A stretch of DNA of 64,000 nt from Thermaerobacter sp. PB12/4term (GTDB lineage: Bacteria > Bacillota > Sulfobacillia > Thermaerobacterales > Thermaerobacteraceae). The position numbers and the translations under genes were made by a program. The notes below the pieces were generated by a model that had not been told where the DNA came from, did no database searches, and saw nothing but the letters and a program-made list of their open reading frames with translations. The stretch covers positions 1,116,001 to 1,180,000 of the forward strand of contig NZ_CP048407.1 in NCBI RefSeq assembly GCF_003403315.2. The letters are read 5' to 3'. This document shows positions 42,210-52,113 of the stretch, piece after piece (positions within the stretch are counted from its first letter, which is position 1; the number at the start of each line of letters is the position of its first letter).

Positions 42210-43159
42210 GCGGCACCGCCGTGGTGTTCCCCGGGCAGGGCGCCCAGTACGTGGGCATGGGCAAGGACCTCTACGAGCAGTTCCCCGAGGCCCGGGAGGT
42301 CTTCGCGGAGGCTTCGGCCGCCGCCGGCTTCGACGTGGCCCGTCTCTGCTTCGAAGGTCCGGAGGACCAGCTGCAGCTGACCGAGTTCCAGCAGCCCGCC
42401 CTGCTGGCGGTGGGCGTCGCCTGCTGGCGGGTGCTGGCCGCCCGCGGGCTGGAGCCCGCCATGGCGGCAGGCCTCTCCCTGGGCGAGTACGGGGCCCTGG
42501 TGGTGGCGGGGGTGCTGGAGCTGGCCGATGCGGCCCGGGTGGTGCGGCTGCGGGGCAAGTTCATGCAGGAGGCGGTCCCGCCGGGCGAAGGGGCCATGGC
42601 CGCCCTGCTGGGCCTGGAGGCCGGCACCGTGGAGGACATCTGCCGCCAGGTGATGGACGCGGGCGCCGGGGTGGTGGAACCCGCCAACTACAATTGCCCC
42701 GGCCAGATCGTGGTGGCCGGCCAGCGGGCCGCCGTGGAGGCGGCGCTGGAGCGGGCCCGGGCGGCCGGAGCCCGCCGGGCGGTGCTCCTGCCCGTCAGCG
42801 CGCCCTTCCACTGCCGGCTGATGGAACCGGCCGCCCGGCGGCTGGCCGGCGTCTTGGCCGAGGTGCCCTTCCGGCCGGCCCGCATCCCGGTGGTGGCCAA
42901 CGTGACGGCCGAGCCGGTGACGGACCCGGAGCGGATCCGGGAGCTTTTGGTCCAGCAGGTTTACCACCCTGTGCGCTGGGAGCAGTCGGTGCGCCGGATG
43001 CAACGGGAAGGGATCACGCGGCTGGTGGAGATGGGGCCCGGCAAGACCCTGACGGGTTTCGCCCGGCGCATCGACAAGCACCTTGACGCCGTCGCCGCCG
43101 GCACTGCGGAGGAAATCCTGGCGCTGGTTGCCCGTCCGGAAGGGGGTTTGCTAGCATGA
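42206..43159 (+). CDS. fabD: Malonyl-CoA:ACP transacylase
   Basis: Loads malonyl onto ACP. Contains VFPGQGAQYVGMGKDL, the nucleophile elbow GLSLGEYGAL (catalytic Ser), FMQEA with the conserved Arg region, and AP-F-HC-LM with the catalytic His. 317 residues. ATGA overlaps on both sides (fabH and fabG) indicate tight coupling. Confidence 0.96.
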   Translation: MSGTAVVFPGQGAQYVGMGKDLYEQFPEAREVFAEASAAAGFDVARLCFEGPEDQLQLTEFQQPALLAVGVACWRVLAARGLEPAMAAGLSLGEYGALVVAGVLELADAARVVRLRGKFMQEAVPPGEGAMAALLGLEAGTVEDICRQVMDAGAGVVEPANYNCPGQIVVAGQRAAVEAALERARAAGARRAVLLPVSAPFHCRLMEPAARRLAGVLAEVPFRPARIPVVANVTAEPVTDPERIRELLVQQVYHPVRWEQSVRRMQREGITRLVEMGPGKTLTGFARRIDKHLDAVAAGTAEEILALVARPEGGLLA

Positions 43160-43905
43160 ACCTTGATCGCCGGACGGCCCTGGTGACGGGTGGCTCCCGC
43201 GGCATCGGGCGGGCCATCGCGGAGGCGCTGGCCGCGGCGGGGGCCCGGGTCGCCCTCAACTACCGGTCCTCGGCGGCCGCCGCCGAGGAGGTGGTCGCCG
43301 CGATCCGGGACCGGGGCGGCGAAGCCGTGGCCTTCCAGGCGGACGTGGCCGACGGGGATCAGGCCACGCGCCTGGTGGAGCAGGCGGCCGATGCCTTCGG
43401 TGGGCGCCTGGACATCCTGGTCAACAACGCCGGCATCACCCGGGACGGCCTGATCCTGCGGATGAAGCCGGAACAGTGGGACGAGGTGCTGAACACCAAC
43501 CTGCGCAGCCTGTTCTTCACCTGCAAGGCGGCGGCGCGGGTCATGCTGCGGCAGCGCTCGGGGCGGATCATCAACATCACGTCGGTGGTGGGCCTGACCG
43601 GCAACGCTGGCCAGGCCAATTACGTGGCGGCCAAGGCGGGGGTCGTGGGCCTGACCAAGGCCCTGGCCCGGGAGCTGGGGTCCCGCGGCATCACCGTCAA
43701 CGCCATCGCCCCGGGCCTGATCGCCACCGACATGACGGGCGAGCTGGCGCCGGAGTACCGGGACGCCCTCGCCCAGCGCATCGCCCTGGGGCGGCTGGGC
43801 ACGCCGGAAGACGTCGCTCACGCCGCCGTTTTTCTGGCTTCCGATGCGGCCGCCTATATCACCGGACAGGTGCTGGTGGTGGACGGCGGCCTGTCCCTGG
43901 GGTGA
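43156..43905 (+). CDS. fabG: 3-oxoacyl-ACP reductase
   Basis: NADPH-dependent short-chain dehydrogenase reducing 3-ketoacyl-ACP. [15 protein letters not shown] (cofactor loop), [10 protein letters not shown], and the catalytic Ser/Tyr/Lys in ITSVVG and ANYVAAKAG. 249 residues, normal length. Ends 112 bp before acpP. Confidence 0.96.
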   Translation: MNLDRRTALVTGGSRGIGRAIAEALAAAGARVALNYRSSAAAAEEVVAAIRDRGGEAVAFQADVADGDQATRLVEQAADAFGGRLDILVNNAGITRDGLILRMKPEQWDEVLNTNLRSLFFTCKAAARVMLRQRSGRIINITSVVGLTGNAGQANYVAAKAGVVGLTKALARELGSRGITVNAIAPGLIATDMTGELAPEYRDALAQRIALGRLGTPEDVAHAAVFLASDAAAYITGQVLVVDGGLSLG

Positions 43906-44017
43906 GCCGGCCGGGAGCCCTGCCCCGCGCACCGCGGCGCCGGCAGCGGCGCCCGTCCGGGCCGTCCCGCCGGGCTGCGGTGCCCCCGGCACCGGGGAGG
44001 GGAAAGGAGGTGGCAAC

Positions 44018-44257
44018 ATGGCGGACGAGGCCCTTTTCCAGCGGGTCAAGGCCATCATCGTGGAGCAGCTGGGGGTCGATGAAGCCAGCGTGACGCCCGA
44101 AGCCCGGTTCATCGAGGATCTGGGCGCGGACTCGCTGGACATCGTGGAGCTGATCATGGCCCTCGAAGAGGAGTTCGACCTGGAGATCCCCGACGAGGAT
44201 GCCGAGAAGATCGCCACCGTGGGGGATGCGATCCAGTACATCGAGTCCCACAAGTGA
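44018..44257 (+). CDS. acpP: Acyl carrier protein
   Basis: A 79-residue acidic protein with the phosphopantetheine attachment Ser in [23 protein letters not shown] is a near-perfect ribosome-binding site before ATG 44018, fitting its need for high expression. Placed between fabG and fabF, the standard cluster order. Confidence 0.97.
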   Translation: MADEALFQRVKAIIVEQLGVDEASVTPEARFIEDLGADSLDIVELIMALEEEFDLEIPDEDAEKIATVGDAIQYIESHK

Positions 44258-44347
44258 CCACGCCGGGTCGCATCCCCGCGGCGGCCGGTGCGCCCCGCCC
44301 TGCGCGGGCGGGGCGCCCGCCGGCCGGAAAGGAGTGGAGGAGCCTTT

Positions 44348-45610
44348 ATGCGGCACCGCGTGGTGATCACCGGTGTCGGGGCCATCACGCCCCTGGGCGT
44401 CGGCGTGGAGGCCCTGTGGGAGGGGGTCCTGGCCGGCCGCTCCGGGATCCGGCGCATCAGCCGGTTCGACCCGTCCCCCTTCCCATCCCAGATTGCGGGC
44501 GAGGTGCCCGACTTCGATCCCACCGCCTTCATCGACCGCAAGGAAGCCCGGCGCATGGACCGCTTCACCCAGTTCGCCATGGCCAGTGTGGCCATGGCCC
44601 TGGCAGACGCCGGCATCGACCCGGCAGCCATGGACGGGCGGCGGCTGGGCGTGGTGATGGGGACGGGCATCGGCGGCATCGAGACCTTCGTGGAACAGGC
44701 CGCGGTGATGGCCGAGCGGGGCCCGGACCGGGTCAGCCCCTTCTTCATCCCCATGATGATCGCCAATATGGCGGCCGGCCAGGTGGCCATCCGCTACGGT
44801 GCCCGCGGGCCCAACAGCACCCTGGTGACGGCCTGTGCGGCCTCGGCCCACGCCGTGGGCGAGGCTTTCCGGATCCTCCAGCGGGGCGAGGCCGACGTGA
44901 TGATCACCGGCGGTGCCGAGGCGGCCATCGTGCCCCTGGGACTGGCCGGGTTCTGCGCCATGAAGGCCCTCTCCACCCGCAACGATGCGCCGGAGGCCGC
45001 GTCCCGGCCCTTTGATCGCGGCCGCGACGGGTTCGTCATGGCGGAGGGGGCGGGGGCCCTGATCCTGGAAACCCTGGAGCATGCCCGGAAGCGGGGCGCC
45101 CGCATCTATGCCGAGATCATCGGTTACGGCACGACGGCCGACGCCCACCACATCACCCAGCCCGCCCCGGGCGGGGAAGGCGGGGCCCGGGCCATGGAGG
45201 CGGCCATGGCCGACGCCGGCGTCGACCCCGGGGACGTGGACTACATCAACGCCCACGGGACCTCCACGCCCCAGGGGGACGTGGCGGAGACCCAGGCCAT
45301 CAAGCGGGTCTTTGGGGATCACGCCTACCGGCTGGCGGTCAGTTCCACCAAGTCCATGACGGGCCACCTTCTGGGCGCGGCGGGAGCGGTGGAGTCCATC
45401 CTCACCGTCCTGGCCCTGCGGGACGGCGTGCTGCCGCCCACCATCAACCTGGACGATCCTGACCCGGAGTGCGACCTGGACTACGTGCCCAACCGGGCCC
45501 GGCCCCGGGCCATCCGCGTGGCGCTGTCCAATTCCTTCGGCTTCGGGGGTCAGAACGCGTGCCTGGCCTTCCGGCGCTACGAGGCGGGGGCGGAGGAACG
45601 TGGCGCTTGA
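44348..45610 (+). CDS. fabF: 3-oxoacyl-ACP synthase II
   Basis: Chain-elongating condensing enzyme. Catalytic Cys in VTACAASAH, His in NAHGTSTPQGD and His in STKSMTGHLLGAAG; closes with NSFGFGGQNACLAF. 420 residues. ATG 44348 with GGAGTGGAGGAG upstream. Its last codons overlap the GTG start of rnc. Confidence 0.96.
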   Translation: MRHRVVITGVGAITPLGVGVEALWEGVLAGRSGIRRISRFDPSPFPSQIAGEVPDFDPTAFIDRKEARRMDRFTQFAMASVAMALADAGIDPAAMDGRRLGVVMGTGIGGIETFVEQAAVMAERGPDRVSPFFIPMMIANMAAGQVAIRYGARGPNSTLVTACAASAHAVGEAFRILQRGEADVMITGGAEAAIVPLGLAGFCAMKALSTRNDAPEAASRPFDRGRDGFVMAEGAGALILETLEHARKRGARIYAEIIGYGTTADAHHITQPAPGGEGGARAMEAAMADAGVDPGDVDYINAHGTSTPQGDVAETQAIKRVFGDHAYRLAVSSTKSMTGHLLGAAGAVESILTVLALRDGVLPPTINLDDPDPECDLDYVPNRARPRAIRVALSNSFGFGGQNACLAFRRYEAGAEERGA

Positions 45611-46586
45611 TCGCCCGCAGGATGGGTCCACCGCCCCGGCCGGTGGGGCCGGTGCCCCTGTTGCCGGTTCGGCCGCGCCCGCCGGCGCTGCGGACGCCGG
45701 CCGGCCGGCCGGGACGGCGCGCGGCGGCGGGATGAACCCGGCCGGGCCGGCGCTGGCCGGCGAGCCCTTCCCTGGGGGAGGGCAGGCGCCCCCCGCGGGG
45801 GCGGCGCGGGCGGACGGCGGAGAGACCCGGTTCCCGCGGGCAGGAGACCCGGGCTGGGTGGAGGCCGTGGCCGCCTTGACGGGGGTGGCGCCGGCCCGGC
45901 CCGATCCCTTCCTGGAGGCGCTGACCCACGCCTCCTACCGGGCCGAGCATCCCGATACGGCCGGGCCCGACAACGAGCGGCTGGAATTCCTGGGGGACGC
46001 CGTGCTCAATCTTTGCGTGACGGACTACATCTTCCGCACCTACCCCCAGCGGCCAGAAGGGGAGCTCAGCAAGCTGCGGGCGGCGGTGGTCCGGGCCGAG
46101 ACCCTGGCCGCCACGGCGCAGCGCCTGGGCCTGGGGGAACTGCTGCGCCTCGGGCGGGGCGAGGAGGCTACGGGAGGCCGGCAGCGGCCGTCGGTGCTGG
46201 CCGACGCCTACGAGGCCATGGTGGCCGCGGTCTACCTGCAGGAGGGGCTGGAGGGCGCCCGGGCCTTCATCCTGCGCACCCTGGGCGACGACATCCGGCG
46301 CCTGGCGGAGAGCTCAGGGGCTTGTGACGACCCCAAGACGGCCCTGCAGGAGCTGTCCCGCCGCCTGGGCCTGGGGGAACCGACCTACCGGGTCATCGGT
46401 GCGGCCGGCCCCGAGCACGACCCGCGCTACACCGTGGAAGTGCGGGTGGGCGGCCGGCCCCTGGCCCAGGCCGTCGGGCGGAGCAAGAAGGTGGCCGAGC
46501 GGGAAGCGGCCCGCATTGCCCTGGCCGGGCTGGAAGAGCCGGCCGGCCCCGGGGGCGCCGCCCCGGAGCCGGAGGGGACCGCCTGA
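45600..46586 (+). CDS. rnc: Ribonuclease III
   Basis: Double-stranded RNA endonuclease for rRNA and mRNA processing. Catalytic signature NERLEFLGDAVLNL, then ADAYEAMVAAVYLQ with the second acidic pair, and a C-terminal dsRBD (DDPKTALQELSRRLG onward). GTG 45600 overlaps the fabF end. The first 80 residues are Gly/Ala/Pro-rich and unlike RNase III elsewhere. fabF-rnc-smc-ftsY is the Bacillus order, but spoVS is inserted before smc here. Confidence 0.94.
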   Translation: MALDRPQDGSTAPAGGAGAPVAGSAAPAGAADAGRPAGTARGGGMNPAGPALAGEPFPGGGQAPPAGAARADGGETRFPRAGDPGWVEAVAALTGVAPARPDPFLEALTHASYRAEHPDTAGPDNERLEFLGDAVLNLCVTDYIFRTYPQRPEGELSKLRAAVVRAETLAATAQRLGLGELLRLGRGEEATGGRQRPSVLADAYEAMVAAVYLQEGLEGARAFILRTLGDDIRRLAESSGACDDPKTALQELSRRLGLGEPTYRVIGAAGPEHDPRYTVEVRVGGRPLAQAVGRSKKVAEREAARIALAGLEEPAGPGGAAPEPEGTA

Positions 46587-46933
46587 CCTCGAGCCGGCAC
46601 CTGCGGTCCGGGACCGGGCACCGGCCGGAGTGCCCGCCGGTGGCGCCTGCGGCCCGCCTTCGGCCCCGAAGGAGGCAGGGCCGGGTTCCCGTGCGGCCCG
46701 GCGGGGTCGCCTGCCCCGCACCCGGCCGGCCCCGAACCACCGGAGTCAGGTGCCGGGCGGGACCCGGTACTGGTGGAGCGCCTTTCGGGCCCCTGCCGCC
46801 GGAGTGGCGGAAGGAACCCCCTCCCATCCCGCCGAAACATCCTCCGAGACCTGCCTGCGACGAGGGTCGCCTGCGTTGCATCCGTTCAAGCACAGCCGTT
46901 TCCATGGCTCACTCTGGGGGAGGAGTCGCCGTG
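46587..46933 (+). other. 347-bp region between rnc and spoVS
   Basis: No gene is supported. The spoVS frame is open upstream to 46640, but that segment has no similarity and the ribosome-binding site lies at 46917-46925. A weak sigma-H-like arrangement (AAGGAACC near 46811, CGAAA near 46834) is too poor to call. No terminator for the fab operon is evident. Confidence 0.45.
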
Positions 46934-47194
46934 GTGCAGGTGCTGAGGGTCTCGGCCAACTCGCGGCCCAAGGCGGTTGCCGGGGCGCTGGCCGCGGTGC
47001 TGCGGGAAGACGGTGCCGCGGAGGTGCAGGCTATCGGGGCGGGGGCCGTCAACCAGGCGGTCAAGGCCATCGCCATCACCCGGGGGTATGTGGCGCCCAA
47101 CGGCATCGACCTCGTGGTGATCCCGGCCTTTGCCGACATCGAGATCGACGGCCAGCAGCGCACGGCCATCAAGTTCATCATCGAGCCCCGCTAG
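46934..47194 (+). CDS. spoVS: Stage V sporulation protein S
   Basis: An 86-residue protein, the same length as B. subtilis SpoVS, and close to it throughout: VLRVSANSRPKAVAGALA, AEVQAIGAGAVNQAVKAIAI, VVIPAFADIEIDGQQRTAIK. Alba-like fold; affects septation and coat assembly during sporulation. GTG 46934 gives the canonical N-terminus; GTG 46931 and ATG 46904 are in frame, but GGGGGAGGAG at 46916-46925 argues against the latter. Ends in a strong terminator. Confidence 0.95.
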   Translation: MQVLRVSANSRPKAVAGALAAVLREDGAAEVQAIGAGAVNQAVKAIAITRGYVAPNGIDLVVIPAFADIEIDGQQRTAIKFIIEPR

Positions 47195-47243
47195 CTATCG
47201 CCCGGTGCCCCGGGGCCGCGCCCGGGGCCGGGTTCGTCCTACG

Positions 47244-47283
47244 ACCTGCCCGTTGGACCCGGTGCCACGGCAGGTTTTTTTCT
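47244..47283 (+). terminator. spoVS terminator
   Basis: ACCTGCC (47244-47250) pairs with GGCAGGT (47269-47275), followed by a run of seven T. It ends only about 15 bp before the smc start. Confidence 0.9.
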
Positions 47284-47298
47284 GTCGGGGAGGCGGCC

Positions 47299-50200
47299 AT
47301 GTACCTGAAACGGCTGGAGCTTTACGGGTTCAAGTCCTTCGCCGACCGCACGCGGCTGGAGTTCGGCCCGGGGATCACGGCCATCGTCGGCCCCAACGGC
47401 AGCGGCAAGAGCAACCTGGTCGACGCCGTGCGCTGGGTCCTGGGGGAGCAGAGCGCCCGCCAGCTGCGCGGCAGCAAGATGGAGGACGTGATCTTCGCCG
47501 GCACGGCCACCCGCAAGGGAGTGGGGCTGGCCGAGGTGGTGCTCGTCCTGGACAACGAGGACGGCCGGCTGCCCATCGATTACACCGAGGTGACGGTGGC
47601 GCGGCGGGTCGACCGGGCCGGGGGCAGCGACTACCTGCTCAACGGCCAGCGGGTGCGCCTGCGGGACGTGCAGGAGCTGCTCTACGACACCGCCATCGGC
47701 CGGGAAGCCTACTCGGTGGTGGGGCAGGGCAAGATCGACGAGATCCTCAGCGCCCGGGACGAGGACCGCCGCGGGCTGCTGGAGGAGGCGGCGGGCATCA
47801 CCCGCTTCAAGGTGCGCAAGAAGGAGGCGCTGCGCCGGCTGGAAGACGCCGAGCACCGCCTGCTCCGCCTGGGGGACATCCTGCGCGAGCTGGAAGACCG
47901 CCTGGACGGCCTGACAGAGCAGGCCCGGCGGGCCCACCTCTACCGGCAGTGGCGGGACGAGCTGGTCGACCTGGAGGCCCGCATGGTCACGGCCCAGGCC
48001 GTCCAGGCCCAGCGGCGCCTGGCGGAACATGCCCGGCGGCTGGAGGCCGTGCGGCAGCAGGTGGCCGGCGCCCGCCGGCGGCTGGAGGAGGCGGAGGCGG
48101 CCCGGGACGGCCTGCGCGCCCAGGCCCGGCACCAGGAGCAGCAGGTGGAGGCGGCCCAGGCGGCCCTGGCCGAGGCCGAGCGGGCCCTGGAGGCGGTGCG
48201 CACCCGCCTGGCCGTGCTGGATGAGCGGGCCGCCCAGCTGGCGAGCCGGGAGCAGGAGCTGGGCCGGCGGGCGGAGGAACTGGCGGCCCAGCGCCAGGCG
48301 GGGGCTGCGGGTGCCGAGGAGGCTGCTCGCCGCCACCAGGCTCTGCTGGCCGAGCTGGAGGCGGCACGGCAGGCGGAGCAGGAAGCCCGGGCCGCGGTGG
48401 CGGAAGCGGGGGCGGCCGTGGCCCGGGCGGAAGGGGCGCTGGCTGCGGCCCGGGAGGCGCACCTGGAGGCCTTGCAGGAACTCAGCCGGCTGCGCAACGA
48501 GCAGCAGGCCCGCCAGCGGGAACAGGCCCAGGCTGCCCAGCGGGCCGAGCGGCTGCGCCAGCGCCTGGAGGGGCTTGAGGCCGAGGCCCGGCGCCTGGCC
48601 GAGGAGGAGGCCGGCGTCGAGGCGGAGCTGGAGCGCCTGGCGGCGGCCGCCGCGGAGGCCGCCCGCCGGGAGGAGGTGGCGCGCCGCGCCCTGGAAGCGG
48701 CCCAGGCGGAGGCCCGGGCCGCCGGCCGGGAGGCCCAGCAACTGCGCCAGCAGGCGGGGGAGGCCTCGTCCCGGCTGCGGGTGCTGGAGGAGATGGAACG
48801 GGAGCACGAGGGGTTCTTCGCCGGCGTCCGGGCCGTGCTGGCCGGTCGGGATGGAGGCGATCCGGCTTACCGGGAGGTCATCGGCGCCGTCGCGGAGCTG
48901 ATCCAGGTGGAGCCGCGCCTGGAGCGGGCGGTGGAGGTCGCCCTGGGGCCGGCCCTGCAGCACCTGATCACGCGGACGGCGGCGGGGGCCGAGGCGGCCA
49001 TCGAGGCGCTGAAGCGCGCCCGGGCCGGGCGGGCCACCTTCCTGCCCCTGGACACCATCCGCCCCTCGGCCCCGGCCGACGCCGATCGCCAACTGGACCG
49101 CCAGCCGGGCGCTGTGGCCTGGGGCATCGACGCGGTCCGGTTCGACCCGGTCCTGCGCCCCGCCCTGGCCAACCTGCTGGGCCGGATCCTGATCGCGGAA
49201 GACCTGCCCGCAGCCCGGCGGCTGGCGGCAGCCAGCGGCTACCGGTACCGGATCGTCACCCTGGAAGGCGACGTGATCCATCCCGGCGGTGCCATGACCG
49301 GCGGCCATGACAGCCGCCGGCAGGAGTCCGCCGGCCTTCTGGCCCGGCGGCGTCAGGTGGAGGCCCTGCGGCAGCGGGTCCAGCAGCTGGCCGGCGCCCT
49401 GGCCCAGGTGGAAGACCGCCGGCGCAGGGCGGAGGACGCGGCCGCCCGGGCCGCTGCAGACCTGGAGGCCGCGCGCCAGCAGCGGCAGCAGGGGGCGGTA
49501 AGCCGGGCCCGGCTGGAGCAGCAGCGCCAGGCCGCCGCCCAGCAGCGGCAGCGGCTGGAGCGCACCATGGCCGACGTCCAGGACGAGCTGGAGGAACTGG
49601 CCGTCCCGGCAAGGGACGGTGACGGGCTGGCTCCGGAACAGGTGGAAGCGGCCGAGGCCCGGGCCCGGGAGGCCGCCGCGGCGGTGGCCGCAGCGGAAAC
49701 GGCCCTTCAGCAGGCCCGGGCCCGGCGGGACCAGGTGACCGGCGACCTGGTCCGGGCCACGGCCCGGGTGGAGGGCCTTACCCGGGAAGGGAGGCTGCTG
49801 GCCGAGCAGCTGGAGCGGGCGCGCCAGGAGGCCCGGCGCCTGGAACTGGACGAAGACCGGCGCCGGGAGGAGGCGGCCCAGCTGGCCCGGGAACAGGCTG
49901 AGGTGGCCGCCCAGCGGCAACGGCTCCAGGCGGCGGTGGCGGAGGGCGAAGCCCGGGTGGCCGCCTGCCGCCAGGCGCTGGCCGAAGCCCGGGACGCCCG
50001 GGCCCGGCTGGCGGCCCGGCTGGACGCGGTGGAAGGGGAGTCGGTCGCCGCCCGGGCCGAGCTGGACCGGCTGTCGGACGAGCTGCGGCGGCTGGAGGTG
50101 GAGGCGGCCCGGCTGGAGAGCGAGCGGGACCGGCTGGTCGCCCGGCTGGCCGAGGACTTTGGCGTCCAGGAGGTGCCCGACGAACCCCCGGCGGGCTGGC

Positions 50201-51027
50201 AGGAAGGGGAGCGACGGGTGGCCGAGCTGCGCCGGCGCATGGCGGCCCTGGGCGAGGTCAACCTGGCGGCGGTGGAGGAACACGAGCGGGTTTGCCAGCG
50301 GTACGCCTTCCTGGAGCGCCAGTACCGCGACCTGCAGCAAGCCCGCGAGGCGCTGCGCGCCGTCCTGGCCGAGATGGACCGGGAGATGGAGCGCATCTTC
50401 CGGGTGACCTATGAGCGGCTGCGGGCGGAGTTCCGCCAGGTGTTCCGGGAGCTCTTCGGCGGTGGCCACGCCGACCTGATCCTGGGCGAGGGGGACGCCC
50501 TGGAGGCCGGGGTCCAGGTGGTGGCACAGCCGCCGGGCAAGAAGCTGCAGCACCTGTCGCTGCTCTCCGGCGGCGAGCGGGCCCTCACCGCCATCGCCCT
50601 CTTGCTGGCGCTGATCCGGGTGAAGCCCACGCCCTTCTGCCTTCTGGACGAGATCGACGCCGCCCTGGACGACCGCAACGTGGACCGGTTCGCCCGTTAC
50701 CTGCGGCGGTTCACCGGCACGCAGTTCATCGTGATCACCCACCAGAAGGGGACCATGGCCGCTGCGGATACCCTCTATGGGGTGACCATGCCCGAGTCGG
50801 GGGTGTCGCGGGTGGTGTCGGTCCGCTTGGCCGAGGTGGCCGCCGCGGGCGAGGGCGAAGGGCGCGGGGCGGTTCCTGGTGCGGCCGGGAGCGAGAGGGA
50901 AGCCCGCCGGCCGCCCGGTGCCGAGGACCAGGCCGGCGGGACCGCCGCGGGCCGGGGGGAGGCGGGTCGAGGCCGGAGCCCCGCGGGTGCGGCCCGCCAG
51001 GAAGCCATGGAGGCCGCGGGGGATTGA
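47299..51027 (+). CDS. smc: Chromosome segregation ATPase Smc
   Basis: Condensin core. MYLKRLELYGFKSFADRT and Walker A GPNGSGKSN at the N-terminus, a coiled coil (about residues 170-510), the hinge (about 517-678, ending in GGAMTGG), a returning coiled coil, then LSGGERAL (about residue 1090) and Walker B LLDEIDAALDD. 1242 residues; the last 60 or so after the ATPase are a low-complexity tail. GGGGAGG precedes ATG 47299. A strong terminator directly upstream means smc needs read-through or a promoter I could not identify. Confidence 0.97.
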   Translation: MYLKRLELYGFKSFADRTRLEFGPGITAIVGPNGSGKSNLVDAVRWVLGEQSARQLRGSKMEDVIFAGTATRKGVGLAEVVLVLDNEDGRLPIDYTEVTVARRVDRAGGSDYLLNGQRVRLRDVQELLYDTAIGREAYSVVGQGKIDEILSARDEDRRGLLEEAAGITRFKVRKKEALRRLEDAEHRLLRLGDILRELEDRLDGLTEQARRAHLYRQWRDELVDLEARMVTAQAVQAQRRLAEHARRLEAVRQQVAGARRRLEEAEAARDGLRAQARHQEQQVEAAQAALAEAERALEAVRTRLAVLDERAAQLASREQELGRRAEELAAQRQAGAAGAEEAARRHQALLAELEAARQAEQEARAAVAEAGAAVARAEGALAAAREAHLEALQELSRLRNEQQARQREQAQAAQRAERLRQRLEGLEAEARRLAEEEAGVEAELERLAAAAAEAARREEVARRALEAAQAEARAAGREAQQLRQQAGEASSRLRVLEEMEREHEGFFAGVRAVLAGRDGGDPAYREVIGAVAELIQVEPRLERAVEVALGPALQHLITRTAAGAEAAIEALKRARAGRATFLPLDTIRPSAPADADRQLDRQPGAVAWGIDAVRFDPVLRPALANLLGRILIAEDLPAARRLAAASGYRYRIVTLEGDVIHPGGAMTGGHDSRRQESAGLLARRRQVEALRQRVQQLAGALAQVEDRRRRAEDAAARAAADLEAARQQRQQGAVSRARLEQQRQAAAQQRQRLERTMADVQDELEELAVPARDGDGLAPEQVEAAEARAREAAAAVAAAETALQQARARRDQVTGDLVRATARVEGLTREGRLLAEQLERARQEARRLELDEDRRREEAAQLAREQAEVAAQRQRLQAAVAEGEARVAACRQALAEARDARARLAARLDAVEGESVAARAELDRLSDELRRLEVEAARLESERDRLVARLAEDFGVQEVPDEPPAGWQEGERRVAELRRRMAALGEVNLAAVEEHERVCQRYAFLERQYRDLQQAREALRAVLAEMDREMERIFRVTYERLRAEFRQVFRELFGGGHADLILGEGDALEAGVQVVAQPPGKKLQHLSLLSGGERALTAIALLLALIRVKPTPFCLLDEIDAALDDRNVDRFARYLRRFTGTQFIVITHQKGTMAAADTLYGVTMPESGVSRVVSVRLAEVAAAGEGEGRGAVPGAAGSEREARRPPGAEDQAGGTAAGRGEAGRGRSPAGAARQEAMEAAGD

Positions 51028-51098
51028 CCCTGGGAGACGGGGGACGCGAACCCCCACGGGGCCTGGAAGAACGCGTCTTCAGAGAGGAAGGTCGGACC

Positions 51099-52034
51099 GT
51101 GATCTGGAGCAAGCTCAAGGCGGGCCTGGCCCGGACCCGGGAGCAGCTGGCCGGCCGGATCCGGGCCGTGGTCCAGGGGGCGGCCCTGGATGAAGCCCTG
51201 TTTGAAGAGCTGGAGGCCGTGCTGATTACCGCCGACGTGGGGGTGGCCACCACCCAGCGGCTGCTGGAGCGGCTGCGGGAGCGGGTGCGGGCGGAGGGGG
51301 TGCGGGATGCCGCCGCCGTGCCGGGACTCCTGGCCGAGGAGATGCGGGGCATGCTGGAAGCGGTGGCCGCCCCGCCCGCGGCGCCGGGCCGTCGCGCCGG
51401 TCCCCTGGTGATCCTGGTAGTAGGGGTCAACGGCAGCGGCAAGACCACCACCGTGGGCAAGCTGGCGGCCCGTTATCGCCAGGAGGGGTGGAAGGTGGTG
51501 GTGGGAGCGGCCGACACCTTCCGCGCCGCGGCCATCGACCAGCTGGAGCGCTGGTGCCAGCGGGCGGGGGCCGACCTGGTGCGCCAGCACCCGGGAGCGG
51601 ATCCGGCGGCGGTGGCCTTCGACGCCCTGCAGGCGGCCCAGGCCCGGGGTGCCGACGTGCTGCTGGTCGACACGGCCGGCCGGCTCCATACCCGGGTCAA
51701 CCTGATGGAAGAACTCCGCAAGACGCAACGGGTCCTGCAGCGCCTGGATCCCACGGCGCCCCATGAGGTGCTGCTGGTGCTGGACGCCACCACGGGCCAG
51801 AACGCCCTGGCTCAGGCACGGCACTTCACCGAGGCCGTGGGCGTGACCGGCATCGTCCTGACCAAGCTGGACGGAACGGCGCGGGGCGGCATGGTGGTGG
51901 CCATCGCCGACCAGTTGCGGCTGCCGGTGAAGTGGGTGGGCACCGGTGAGGGGGCCGACGACCTGGCGCCCTTTGACCCGGCGGAGTTCACCCGGGCCCT
52001 CTTCGAGGGCACGCCGGCCGGCGCGGAGGCCTGA
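51099..52034 (+). CDS. ftsY: Signal recognition particle receptor FtsY
   Basis: SRP GTPase at the membrane that receives Ffh-ribosome complexes. N domain (residues 1-95), then G domain with GVNGSGKTTTVGKLA, DTFRAAA, DTAGRLH, TKLDGTARGG and GTGEGADDLAPF. 311 residues; lacks the long acidic A domain of E. coli, as in most Gram-positives. GTG 51099 with GAGGAAGG upstream is preferred over the TTG overlapping the smc stop. Confidence 0.95.
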   Translation: MIWSKLKAGLARTREQLAGRIRAVVQGAALDEALFEELEAVLITADVGVATTQRLLERLRERVRAEGVRDAAAVPGLLAEEMRGMLEAVAAPPAAPGRRAGPLVILVVGVNGSGKTTTVGKLAARYRQEGWKVVVGAADTFRAAAIDQLERWCQRAGADLVRQHPGADPAAVAFDALQAAQARGADVLLVDTAGRLHTRVNLMEELRKTQRVLQRLDPTAPHEVLLVLDATTGQNALAQARHFTEAVGVTGIVLTKLDGTARGGMVVAIADQLRLPVKWVGTGEGADDLAPFDPAEFTRALFEGTPAGAEA

Positions 52035-52093
52035 GGGCTCCAGGACAGCCCGGCAGGGGCGGCCTCACGGCCCGTCAGGCCTGTCGGGGGTGT

Positions 52094-52113
52094 GTCAAGG
52101 ATTTTTGCTTGAC
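52094..52113 (+). promoter_or_regulatory. Inverted repeat overlapping the ylxM promoter
   Basis: GTCAAG (52094-52099) and CTTGAC (52108-52113) form a perfect 6-bp dyad with an 8-bp AT-rich spacer. The right half includes most of the -35 TTGACG, so a bound protein would occlude the promoter. Confidence 0.5.
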
